The translations under genes and the position numbers were made by a program. 64,000 bases of DNA from JAATGI01 sp036510675. GTDB lineage: Bacteria; Pseudomonadota; Alphaproteobacteria; ATCC43930; CGMCC-115725. Shown piece after piece: positions 51,982 through 60,127 of this stretch (positions are counted from its first letter, which is position 1; each line of letters starts with the position of its first letter). The notes beneath the pieces are model-generated. The model ran no database searches, was not told the DNA's origin, and saw nothing but the letters and a program-made list of their open reading frames with translations. Location: contig DATCDN010000138.1 in the NCBI GenBank assembly GCA_036510675.1, positions 62,001 to 126,000 on the forward strand, given 5' to 3'.

Positions 51982-52695
51982 TCAGGTCTTGGCGAGCTTC
52001 TTCAGGCCGGCGGCGGCGGGGGCGGGATCGCGCAGCACATAGCCGCGGCCCCACACGGTCTCGATATAATTGTCGCCCTTGGCCGCGGTCGAGAGCTTTT
52101 TGCGTAGCTTGCAGACGAAGACGTCGATGATCTTCGGCTCCGGCTCGTCCATGCCGCCATAGAGATGGTTGAGGAACATCTCCTTGGTCAGCGTGGTGCC
52201 CTTGCGCAGGCTGAGCAATTCGAGGATGCCGTATTCCTTGCCGGTCAAGTGCAAGGGCTTGCCTTCGATATCGACGGTGTGGCTCTCCAGATTGACCGTG
52301 AGCTTGCCGGTGCGGATGGTCGATTCGGCATGGCCCTTGGCGCGCCGGACGATGGCCTGGATGCGCGCCAGCAACTCGCGGCGCTCAAACGGCTTGGTCA
52401 GGAAATCGTCGGCGCCGAAGCCGAGACCCTTCACCTTGTTGTCGAGGCCGGACAGGCCGGACAGGATCAGGATCGGCGTGCGCACCTTGGCCGAACGCAG
52501 CCGGCGCAGCACCTCATAGCCGTCGATGTCCGGCAGCATCAGATCGAGAATGATGATGTCGTAATCATAGAGCTTGCCGATCTCGAGCCCGTCTTCGCCG
52601 AGGTCCGTCGTATCGCAGACGAACCCTTCGGCTTGCAGCATCATCGAAATGCTGGTGGCCGTCGCCGAATCGTCTTCAACCAGAAGCACCCGCAT
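51982..52695 (-). CDS. ctrA: Cell-cycle response regulator CtrA
   Basis: 237-residue OmpR-type regulator: receiver domain with Asp51 (IIILDLMLPDIDGYEVLRRL) and C-terminal winged helix (TKEMFLNHLYGGMDEPEPKI then IDVFVCKLRKKL). This matches Caulobacter CtrA, which binds TTAA-N7-TTAA at the origin and at motility and division promoters. The C-terminal tail (AAAGLKKLAKT) does not end in the Ala-Ala that signals ClpXP proteolysis in Caulobacter. ATG has GGAGGGG upstream. Confidence 0.95.
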   Translation of the reverse strand: MRVLLVEDDSATATSISMMLQAEGFVCDTTDLGEDGLEIGKLYDYDIIILDLMLPDIDGYEVLRRLRSAKVRTPILILSGLSGLDNKVKGLGFGADDFLTKPFERRELLARIQAIVRRAKGHAESTIRTGKLTVNLESHTVDIEGKPLHLTGKEYGILELLSLRKGTTLTKEMFLNHLYGGMDEPEPKIIDVFVCKLRKKLSTAAKGDNYIETVWGRGYVLRDPAPAAAGLKKLAKT

Positions 52696-52828
52696 AACCC
52701 CTCCACCGCGCCAGAACCATCATTCTCTAAAATGCAAGTATAACGGTTCTTAATCATCGTTACCAGAACTGTTAACGATGGACGATAAATCAATGGAAGG
52801 GACCGGAAAAGGTTTCGGGCAGGGTCGG

Positions 52829-53131
52829 CTAGCGACGATCTCCGGCGCGATAGCTCTGAAGACGTGTTACGCGTAATCCGGGAATCCCGTGATGATCCAC
52901 CAGGGCCTGCCAGGTGAAGAATTCCTCGGTCGAGAGCTTATAGCGTTCGCACGCTTGCTCGAGGGTGAGGATGCCGCTCTTCACCGCGTCGACGACCGCG
53001 GCCTTGCGCCGAATGACCCATCTCTTGGTATTCGGCGACGGCAGGCCTTCATCGAGCGGCTCCGGTTCCGGCGAGAAGGGAACCGGGGTGCCGAGGGCAT
53101 AGGACATTGTGGTGGCGGGCTTGCTTGGCAT
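52829..53131 (-). CDS. sciP: CtrA inhibitor SciP (DUF1153)
   Basis: 100-residue small helix-turn-helix protein: PNTKRWVIRRKAAVVDAVKS, GILTLEQACERYKLSTEEFF and TWQALVDHHGIPGLRVTRLQ match Caulobacter SciP almost end to end. SciP binds CtrA on promoter DNA and blocks RNA polymerase recruitment. The start is ATG at 53131 or the second ATG at 53107. It lies 133 nt upstream of ctrA on the same strand, with a possible CtrA box in front of it. Confidence 0.92.
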   Translation of the reverse strand: MPSKPATTMSYALGTPVPFSPEPEPLDEGLPSPNTKRWVIRRKAAVVDAVKSGILTLEQACERYKLSTEEFFTWQALVDHHGIPGLRVTRLQSYRAGDRR

Positions 53132-53156
53132 GGGCGCGAATTTATCGTGGGCGCTC

Positions 53157-53171
53157 TTAACAAAGACCTAA
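53157..53171. promoter_or_regulatory. Candidate CtrA-binding site upstream of sciP
   Basis: TTAA-N7-CTAA differs from the CtrA consensus TTAA-N7-TTAA at one position. It lies 26-40 bases ahead of the sciP start, where it could control sciP. A weaker TTAA-N7-TACC occurs at 52750-52764, upstream of ctrA. Both calls are by eye. Confidence 0.35.
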
Positions 53172-53422
53172 GAGATAGGGTTAACGACCGCCCGAATAAG
53201 CCAAAAATGCCGGCCATTCCATCGTGGATCGGACGGCCCGCCCGCTCGGCCGGCAATTCCCCGGCGAATCGGGCGCCCAAGGCGGCCCCACCAGCAGGCG
53301 GCTACCCACAAATCCTGGTGGAATCGCTTAGGCTTTTCAAGCGGCTGGATCGCCATTCTTCCGCTTGCCCGGCTTGGGGGCGATTCATATACTCCGCCCC
53401 GTTATGCCGTCGGGGAGCGGTC

Positions 53423-53872
53423 ATGGTGATGTACGGGGGTCCTACGGAGTTTACGATGCGGCCGATGATTCCGGCGAACTATCGTCCATCCGAGGACGAG
53501 GAGTTCATGAACCCGCGTCAGCTCGAATATTTCCGCCAGAAACTGTTGCAGTGGCGGGAAGAGCTGCTGGTCGAGTCGTCGGGAACCTTGATGAATATCA
53601 AGGATGGCGGTCTGTCGCAGCCGGACGTGACCGACCGCGCGACACTGGAGACCGACCGCTCGCTCGAGCTGCGAACGCGCGATCGCGAGCGCAAGCTGGT
53701 CTCGAAGATCGACGAGGCGTTGCAGCGCATCGAGGATGGCCGCTATGGCTATTGCGAAGACACGGACGAGCCGATCGGCCTGCGGCGGCTCGAAGCGCGG
53801 CCGATCGCGACCCTGAGCCTCGAGGCGCAGGAGCGGCACGAACGGCGCGAGCGCACCCACCGCGACGACTGA
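53423..53872 (+). CDS. dksA: DksA/TraR-family protein without a four-Cys zinc finger
   Basis: 149 residues. The coiled-coil region is NPRQLEYFRQKLLQWREELL to TDRSLELRTRDRERKLVSKI with Asp residues at the tip (KDGGLSQPDVTDRATLETDR). The globular part is IEDGRYGYCEDTDEPIGLRR followed by LEARPIATLSLEAQERHERR. Only one of the four zinc-binding Cys of E. coli DksA is present, so zinc is probably not bound, as in several alphaproteobacterial homologues. The ATG has GGGGAG five bases upstream. The protein would modulate RNA polymerase with ppGpp. It sits between sciP and cckA. Confidence 0.85.
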   Translation: MVMYGGPTEFTMRPMIPANYRPSEDEEFMNPRQLEYFRQKLLQWREELLVESSGTLMNIKDGGLSQPDVTDRATLETDRSLELRTRDRERKLVSKIDEALQRIEDGRYGYCEDTDEPIGLRRLEARPIATLSLEAQERHERRERTHRDD

Positions 53873-53949
53873 CTGGCGCGGCGCCACCGGGCGCGCCGCG
53901 AACTGTGGTATGCTCCGGGCATTCATCCCCGGAGAGCATCGATTCGCCC

Positions 53950-56454
53950 GTGACCATCGAGACGCTATTGCCCGCCGGCGGTATCGGCGACGACGATCCG
54001 CTGACCCCGGTGCTGATGCCGCAATGGCTGCGCCGGGTGCGCTATACCGGCTTGCTGTTCGGCGCGCTGGGCGTGGTGCTGTTCGCCGCCATCGCGAGCG
54101 GGCTGCTGACCAGCCGGCTGGCGCTGGCGCTGGCGTTGTTTTTCGTGATGCTGGCGGCGATGAGCGGCGTCGCCATTTTTGTCGCGCGCATGGGGGTGCG
54201 CGAGGTCGCGGGCCGCGCGGCCCTCCTCAGCCAGGCGATCGCGGCCTCCCCCAACGCCCACCTGATCGTCGCGCCCGAAGGCTCGATCACCTATGCCAAT
54301 TCGGCGTTCCGGCGCTTTTTCCCCGAGATTCGCACCCTGCCGCTGGAAGTCATCGCCCTTAGCCTGGTCGGCGATGAGGCGGCCAAGGAGTTCCAGCGCC
54401 TGGAGACCGAGGCGGTGGAGCGCGGCCGCGCCAGCGGGCGCCTCGCGATCCGGCGCAGCGCCGGCGCGACGCTGTGGTTCATCGTCTCCGCCAGCCTGCT
54501 GCCGCACAGCCCCGGCTATATGCTGTGGAGCTTCGAGGATATCACCCAGCGCCAGGAAATGGAGCAGGTGATCCGCGAGGAGGGCGAAACCCCCGCCGAT
54601 TTCCTCGACAGCTCGGCGACCGGCTTCTATTCGGTCGATGGCGAGGGCCGCTTCCTGTTGGTCAACCAGACGCTCGCCGATTGGTTCGGCCGCACGCCGG
54701 GCGAACTGGTGGAAAGCGGCGCCCGCCTCATCGATTTCGTCATCGCCGATGGCCCGATCCGCGGTCCCGCCTATGCGCCGTTCGCCGGCGGCGGCGAAGG
54801 CGCCCAGCGGGGCGAGCTGGTGCTGCGCGCCACCGAAGGGCGGCTGATTTACGCCTCGGTCAGCCAGAGCGTGGTGCGCGCCGGCGACCAGCTGCGCACC
54901 CGCTCGGTGGTGCGCGACCTGACCTCGCAACATGAATGGGCCGAGGCGCTGAAGCGCTCGCGGCTGCGGTTCCAGCGCCTGTTCGCCAACGCGCCGGTCG
55001 GCATCGCGCTGCTGGGCGATCGCGGCCGGATCGAGGAGGCGAACCGCGCGCTCGGCGATATGCTGGGCTCGACCGCCGTCGATCTGATCGGGCGCGAACT
55101 GGCGGATTTCGTCATCGGCGAGGATCGCGGCCAGGTCGATGCGCATATCGCCGCCGCCAGCCAGGGGCCGGCGCGGCCGGTGGAGGCGCGGCTGATGGGG
55201 CCGCGCGAGATTTGGGCCTCGCTGTTCCTCAGCCGCCTTGAGGGCGAGGACGAGGCGGGGCTGGTCCTGCATGTCATCGACACCACCGAACAAAAGAGCC
55301 TCGAGACCCAATTCGCCCAGTCGCAGAAGATGCAGGCGGTGGGTCAGCTCGCCGGCGGGGTCGCGCATGATTTCAACAATCTGCTGACGGCGATGATCGG
55401 GTTCTGCGATTTGCTGCTGGTGCGGTTCAAGCCGGGCGATCCGTCCTTCGCCGACATCATGCAGATCAAGCAGAACGCCAATCGCGCCGCCAATCTGGTG
55501 CGGCAATTGCTGGCCTTTTCCCGCCAGCAGACCTTGCAGCCGACGGTGCTGAACCTGACCGAGGTGCTGGCCGAACTGTCGAACCTGTTGCGCCGGCTGA
55601 TCGGTGAGAAGATCGAGCTGCGCGTCGTGCATGGCCGCGATCTCGGCCTGGTCGAGGTCGATCAGGGCCAGATGGAGCAGGTCGTAATCAATCTCGCCGT
55701 CAATGCCCGCGACGCGATGCCGAATGGCGGCGTGCTGACCATCCGTAGCGCCAACGCCACCATCGCCAGCCCGCTGCGGCGCGGCGTCGAGGTGATGCCG
55801 CCCGGCCAATATGTGCTGATCGAGGTCGGCGATACCGGGTTCGGGATTCCCAAGGAGAATCTATCGCGCATTTTCGAACCGTTCTTTTCCACGAAGGAGA
55901 TCGGTAGCGGCACCGGCCTTGGCCTCTCCACCGTCTATGGCATCGTCAAGCAGACCGGCGGCTTCGTCTTCATCGACAGCGAGCCCGGCAAGGGCGCGCA
56001 ATTCTCGATCTATCTGCCGCGCGCGCGCGGCAAGGCGGCGGTGCCGGTGCGCCCGATCGAAGCCGGCGACGACAGCGCCGACCTGACCGGCACCGCGACG
56101 GTGCTGCTGGTCGAGGACGAGGATCCGGTGCGGCTCTTCAGCGCCCGCGCCCTGCGCAACAAGGGTTATCGCGTGATCGAGGCGAAGAGCGGCGAGGGCG
56201 CGCTCGAAATCGTCGAGCGTGGGGCCGAGCAGATCGACCTGATCATTTCCGACGTGGTGATGCCGCGCATGGACGGGCCGGAGATGGCGGCGAAGGTGCG
56301 CGAAAGCCACCCCGACATGAAGGTGATCTTCATCTCGGGCTATACCGAGGAAGCGTTCCGCGACCGGCTGACCCACGATGTCCATTTCCTGCCCAAGCCC
56401 TATAATCTGAAACAGCTCGCGGCCAAGGTGAAGCAGGTGCTGGAGGACGCGTAG
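53950..56454 (+). CDS. cckA: Cell-cycle hybrid histidine kinase CckA
   Basis: 834 residues from GTG. Two N-terminal membrane segments (residues 30-80) are followed by three PAS-like sensor domains (starting SQAIAASPNAHLIVAPEGSI, LDSSATGFYSVDGEGRFLLV and LFANAPVGIALLGDRGRIEE). The HisKA domain has His473 in GGVAHDFNNLLTAMIGF, the HATPase has GDTGFGIPKENLSRIFEPFF, and the C-terminal receiver has Asp768 in LIISDVVMPRMDGPEMA. This is the order and size of CckA, which phosphorylates ChpT and, through it, CtrA and CpdR. The ribosome site GGAGAG is 13 bases before GTG, so initiation may be weak. Confidence 0.93.
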   Translation: MTIETLLPAGGIGDDDPLTPVLMPQWLRRVRYTGLLFGALGVVLFAAIASGLLTSRLALALALFFVMLAAMSGVAIFVARMGVREVAGRAALLSQAIAASPNAHLIVAPEGSITYANSAFRRFFPEIRTLPLEVIALSLVGDEAAKEFQRLETEAVERGRASGRLAIRRSAGATLWFIVSASLLPHSPGYMLWSFEDITQRQEMEQVIREEGETPADFLDSSATGFYSVDGEGRFLLVNQTLADWFGRTPGELVESGARLIDFVIADGPIRGPAYAPFAGGGEGAQRGELVLRATEGRLIYASVSQSVVRAGDQLRTRSVVRDLTSQHEWAEALKRSRLRFQRLFANAPVGIALLGDRGRIEEANRALGDMLGSTAVDLIGRELADFVIGEDRGQVDAHIAAASQGPARPVEARLMGPREIWASLFLSRLEGEDEAGLVLHVIDTTEQKSLETQFAQSQKMQAVGQLAGGVAHDFNNLLTAMIGFCDLLLVRFKPGDPSFADIMQIKQNANRAANLVRQLLAFSRQQTLQPTVLNLTEVLAELSNLLRRLIGEKIELRVVHGRDLGLVEVDQGQMEQVVINLAVNARDAMPNGGVLTIRSANATIASPLRRGVEVMPPGQYVLIEVGDTGFGIPKENLSRIFEPFFSTKEIGSGTGLGLSTVYGIVKQTGGFVFIDSEPGKGAQFSIYLPRARGKAAVPVRPIEAGDDSADLTGTATVLLVEDEDPVRLFSARALRNKGYRVIEAKSGEGALEIVERGAEQIDLIISDVVMPRMDGPEMAAKVRESHPDMKVIFISGYTEEAFRDRLTHDVHFLPKPYNLKQLAAKVKQVLEDA

Positions 56455-56457
56455 GGA

Positions 56458-56659
56458 TCAGTCGTCAGTTATCAGTCTTCAGTTATCAGTCTTCAGTTAT
56501 CAGTTATCAGTCTTCAGTTATCAGTCCTGATCGCTATCGACCAACCGCCCAAAAACTGACGACTGATAACTGACGACTGATAACTGATAACTGACGACTG
56601 ACTGATAACTGACGACTGACAACTGACAACTGATAACTGTCAACTGACAACTGACAACT
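56458..56659. repeat. Long degenerate CAGTTATCAGT / ACTGATAACTG inverted repeat, copy 2
   Basis: About 200 nt made only of CAGTTATCAGTC-type units in the left arm (56458-56526) and the reverse-complement ACTGATAACTGAC-type units in the right arm (56555-56659), with a 28-nt unrelated centre. RNA from either strand could form a very long hairpin. The right arm runs straight into the GGAGGAGG ribosome site of the slipin gene. The same units form a shorter copy at 26190-26266. Confidence 0.85.
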
Positions 56660-56676
56660 CTGGAGGAGGCGAATCC

Positions 56677-57561
56677 ATGAAATCGATCGTCACCGGCGGC
56701 AATCCGGTCGCAACGGTCCTGACCTTTTTGGTCTTTGCGCTGGCGGTGCTGTCGGGCTTCATCGCCCATGGCGGCGATGCGCCGGCTTTCTATGTCATTG
56801 CCCTTATTCTGGTGGTCATCGCGCTGTTGATACCGCGCACCCTGATGATGGCCAATCAATGGGAGCGCGCGGTGATCCTGCGCGTCGGCAAGCTCGAAGC
56901 GGTGCGCGGTCCCGGCCTGTTCATCATCATCCCGTTCGTCGATTCGGTGGCGGCGATGCTCGACCAGCGCATCCAGACCACCGAGTTCAACGCCGAATCC
57001 GCGCTCAGCAAGGACACCGTGCCGGTCAATATCGACGCGGTGATCTTCTGGCAGGTGTTTGATTCGGAAAAGGCCGCGCTGGAGATCACCGATTTCCGCT
57101 CCGCGATCGCCCGGGTGGCGCAGACCAGCCTGCGCGAGATGGTCGGCTCGTCCTTCCTCTCGACGCTGCTGTCGGATCGCAAGCAGGCCGACGAGGTGCT
57201 GCGCGCCGAGATCGGCCGCAAGATCGCGGGCTGGGGCATCACCGTTCACACCGTCGAGATTCGCGATGTCGGCATTCCGATGGCGCTGCAGGACGCGATG
57301 AGCCGCCAGGCGCAGGCCGAGCGCGAGCGCCAGGCCCGCGTACTGCTGGGCCAGGCGGAGGTCGAAGTCGCACAGAAATTCCTCGATGCGGCCGAGACCT
57401 ATTCCAAGAACCCGGCGGCGCTGCAATTGCGGGCGATGAACATCATCTACGAGACCACCAAGGAACGCGGCGCCACCATTCTCATTCCGACCAGCATGAT
57501 CGACGCCATGAATCCGGGCGGCATCCTGGGGCTGGCTAGGGCCGCGCAGGAGGCGAAGTAG
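56677..57561 (+). CDS. Slipin (SPFH/Band 7 membrane protein)
   Basis: 294 residues. Two hydrophobic N-terminal segments (ATVLTFLVFALAVLSGFIA; FYVIALILVVIALLI) anchor it. The band 7 domain follows (NQWERAVILRVGKLEAVRGP through TVEIRDVGIPMALQDAMSRQ), then an Ala/Glu-rich coiled coil (QAQAERERQARVLLGQAEVE). Slipins form membrane scaffolds, often with an NfeD-family protein, but none is adjacent. The 3' end overlaps the convergent MFS gene by 26 nt. Confidence 0.93.
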   Translation: MKSIVTGGNPVATVLTFLVFALAVLSGFIAHGGDAPAFYVIALILVVIALLIPRTLMMANQWERAVILRVGKLEAVRGPGLFIIIPFVDSVAAMLDQRIQTTEFNAESALSKDTVPVNIDAVIFWQVFDSEKAALEITDFRSAIARVAQTSLREMVGSSFLSTLLSDRKQADEVLRAEIGRKIAGWGITVHTVEIRDVGIPMALQDAMSRQAQAERERQARVLLGQAEVEVAQKFLDAAETYSKNPAALQLRAMNIIYETTKERGATILIPTSMIDAMNPGGILGLARAAQEAK

Positions 57562-58801
57562 TCCGGGCCGACGCCGAAGTCCGGGTTTCCGGCATCGCGA
57601 GCAGCAACACCAGGAACGCGGCCGCCGCCACCGCGCCCAGACCGAGGAAGGCGGGCGTGTAGCCGAAATGATCGACGATCTCGCCGGCGGCGAGGCCGCT
57701 GATCGAGGCGCCGATCCCTTGCATGGTGGCGACGGCGCCGAGCGCGAGATTGTAGCGGCCGGTGCCGCGCATCAGATCGGCCACCACCAGCGTCGCCAGC
57801 ACCGCGAAAATGCCGGCGCCGACGCCATCCAAAAGCTGAATGCCGATCAGCCAGAAGCTGTTGTCGGACAGCGTATAGAGCACCGCGCGGACCGGCAGCA
57901 CAGCGAAGCCGGCGAGCAGGAAGGGCTTGCGGCCCCAGGCATTCGCCTTGAGGCCCACCAGCACCGAAATCCCGATCATCACGATTTGCGCCGCGATGAT
58001 GCAGGCCGACATCATCGCCGTCGCTTCCTTCGGGTGCGCGGCCGCCAGCTTCTGCCCGACCAGCGGCAACAGCGGCGCGTTGGCGAAATGAAACAGCATC
58101 GCGCTGATGCCGAAGATCACCAGCGGCCGGCATTCGAACAGCACGCGCCAGCTCTTGGCGCGGTGCTTGTCGCGCGGCTGCTTGCCGCCGTCGAGGCCGC
58201 GCGCCCGGTCGAGGTCGACGGCGCTGGCCGGGATCGACAGCACCGCCATGATCGCCAGCACGGAAAAGATCGGCGCCAGCAGAAATACCGCGCGCTGGGT
58301 GAAGACATAGCCGACCCCGGCGGCGATGAGCGCGGTGGCGGCGTTGCCGGCATGATCGAACGCGGCGTTGCGCCCCATCCGCCGCGCCAGATACTGGCGC
58401 GCATAAAGGCCGAGCGTCAGGGCCGCGATCGCCGGCACGAAGACGTCGCCGACCACCGCCATGACGGCGTTGGCGACCATCACCGGCCAGAAACTGGGCA
58501 CCGCGAACAGCACCCCACCCGACCCCGCGAGAATCGCCAGCGCCAGCACGATGGCGCCGCGCTTGGCCGCGGTGTGGTCGATCGCGGCGCCGATCGGCGT
58601 CTGCAGCGCGAGGCCGAGGAGGCCGCCGATCATCGTGATCAGCCCGACCCGCGACTGGGTCCAATGCAGCTCGGTGATCAGGAAGACATTGAGATAGGGG
58701 CCGAACGCGCCGCGCACGTCGGATTGCGAAAAATTCAGCGCGTCGAGCGACCAGCCGATGCGGCGGCTGGCGCGCTGGCGCGGCTTTATCGCGACAGCCA
58801 T
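57536..58801 (-). CDS. MFS transporter
   Basis: 421 residues with about 12 hydrophobic segments. It opens LNFSQSDVRGAFGPYLNVFL, and the motif-A-like loop is QTPIGAAIDHTAAKRGAIVL. The C-half has AGEIVDHFGYTPAFLGLGAV. These fit the general MFS, possibly a sugar or drug transporter. It overlaps the upstream SLC13 gene by 16 nt on the same strand, suggesting an operon of two transporters. Confidence 0.85.
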   Translation of the reverse strand: MAVAIKPRQRASRRIGWSLDALNFSQSDVRGAFGPYLNVFLITELHWTQSRVGLITMIGGLLGLALQTPIGAAIDHTAAKRGAIVLALAILAGSGGVLFAVPSFWPVMVANAVMAVVGDVFVPAIAALTLGLYARQYLARRMGRNAAFDHAGNAATALIAAGVGYVFTQRAVFLLAPIFSVLAIMAVLSIPASAVDLDRARGLDGGKQPRDKHRAKSWRVLFECRPLVIFGISAMLFHFANAPLLPLVGQKLAAAHPKEATAMMSACIIAAQIVMIGISVLVGLKANAWGRKPFLLAGFAVLPVRAVLYTLSDNSFWLIGIQLLDGVGAGIFAVLATLVVADLMRGTGRYNLALGAVATMQGIGASISGLAAGEIVDHFGYTPAFLGLGAVAAAAFLVLLLAMPETRTSASARTTSPPARP

Positions 58802-59994
58802 GCGACGCCCAGCGCCAGCGTCAGGATGGTGACCGGCGCGCCGACCAGGAAATAGCGCCAGAACCCTATTCTGATACCGCGCCGCTCGGCCCCCTGCACC
58901 ACGATGAGATTGGCGACCGACCCCAGGATCGTGAAATTGCCGGCCAGCGTCGAGGCCATGGCCAGCACCAGCCAGCCATGCCGCGCATCAGCAAGGGTCG
59001 CGACAAAGGGCTTGAGCACCAGGACGGCGGGCACGTTGCTCACCAGGTTCGAGAGCACTGCTGCTAACAACGCCAGAACCGGCGTTTGGTTCAGCGGCAA
59101 CCGGGCGGCGCGCGCCAGAAGGTCGGGCGTCAGCACCGCCTTCTGCATCGCCGCCACCACCACGAACAGCCCGACGAACAGCAGCAGCAGCGACCAGTCG
59201 ATGTCGCGATAGACCCGCGCGGGCTTGACCCGGCGCGTCAGAAACAGCGCCGATCCGCCGAGCATCGCCGCCAGCGCCGGCCGCACCCCGAGAAAGCACG
59301 CGATGATGATCGCCAGCGTCACCAGCACCGCCTTCGCCAGCAGCACGCGGTTGAGATGCACGCGCGGCGGCGCCGCGGTGAAGCGCGCGGCGGACAGGAA
59401 TTCGCGCCGCCACGCCACCGCCAGGACCAGGACGATCACCACCAGCGATGCCGCCGCCACCGGCGCGAGGTGGGCCGCGAAATCGCTATAGGCGAGATGC
59501 GCGACGCTGCCGATCATCATGTTCTGGGGGTTGCCCATGATCGTCGCGGTACCGCCGGCGTTCGACGCCATCGCCAGCGCCAAGAGGTAGGGCACCGGGT
59601 TGCGCTTTACGGCGCGCGCCGTCTCCACCACCAGCGGCGTCAGCATCAGGCAGACCGTGTCGTTGACCAGCACCGCCGACAGAATGCCGGCGACGGCGAC
59701 GATGCCGATCAGCAGCACCAGCGGGCGATGCGCCCGTGCCACGATCCAGCCATGGCACAGCGCGAAGAAGCCCGAAAGATGCAGGTTTGATACCACGATC
59801 ATCATGCCAAGCAGCAGCGCCAGCGTGTCGATGTCGATGGCGTGATACGCCTCTTCCGGTGACAAGGCCCCCACCGCCACCATCAGCGCCGCGCCGATCA
59901 GCGCCGCCCCGGCACGGTCGAGCCGCAGGCCGGGAATGCGCCCGATCCCGACCACCAGATAGGTCGCGGCGAAGATGATCGCGGTGACGATCAT
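58786..59994 (-). CDS. SLC13/ArsB/NhaD-superfamily anion permease
   Basis: 402 residues, about 11 hydrophobic segments. The inverted-repeat ion/substrate motifs are NAGGTATIMGNPQNMMIGS in the first half and LAGNFTILGSVANLIVVQGA in the second. These mark the ArsB/NhaD/SLC13 fold (YbiR-like). The substrate, which could be an anion or dicarboxylate, is unknown. A tiny in-frame-independent ORF overlaps its start by ATGA. Confidence 0.87.
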   Translation of the reverse strand: MIVTAIIFAATYLVVGIGRIPGLRLDRAGAALIGAALMVAVGALSPEEAYHAIDIDTLALLLGMMIVVSNLHLSGFFALCHGWIVARAHRPLVLLIGIVAVAGILSAVLVNDTVCLMLTPLVVETARAVKRNPVPYLLALAMASNAGGTATIMGNPQNMMIGSVAHLAYSDFAAHLAPVAAASLVVIVLVLAVAWRREFLSAARFTAAPPRVHLNRVLLAKAVLVTLAIIIACFLGVRPALAAMLGGSALFLTRRVKPARVYRDIDWSLLLLFVGLFVVVAAMQKAVLTPDLLARAARLPLNQTPVLALLAAVLSNLVSNVPAVLVLKPFVATLADARHGWLVLAMASTLAGNFTILGSVANLIVVQGAERRGIRIGFWRYFLVGAPVTILTLALGVAWLSR

Positions 59995-60074
59995 ACTGCG
60001 CGTCCGCGCACGCGACGGTTGCCGACCATCACCCGCCGGCCGGGCGCGCGGGCGATGATCTCGGTCTCGGCCAT
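59991..60074 (-). CDS. Possible 27-residue leader peptide ahead of the SLC13 permease
   Basis: ATG to TGA, 28 codons, encoding a basic peptide (MAETEIIARAPGRRVMVGNR and seven more residues, ending GRAV). Its stop codon overlaps the permease start in an ATGA junction, the usual mark of translational coupling. No ribosome site stands out, and no homology is recognised. It could equally be a chance ORF. Confidence 0.35.
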   Translation of the reverse strand: MAETEIIARAPGRRVMVGNRRVRGRAV

Positions 60075-60127
60075 CGGGCTATTCTAGCCATTCATGCCGA
60101 CCAGCGGCATGTGCTAAAGAGCATCCG

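Noticed and set aside
52889..53422. N-terminal extension of the DksA-like frame
   Set aside because: Overlaps sciP antisense and its promoter; family homology and a ribosome site begin at 53423.
53965..55809. 614-codon minus-strand ORF across cckA
   Set aside because: Antisense to a clear multidomain kinase; composition is His/Arg/Gln-rich without domains.
56458..56659. CRISPR array
   Set aside because: Units are 8-12 bases and contiguous, with no regular unique spacers and no cas genes.
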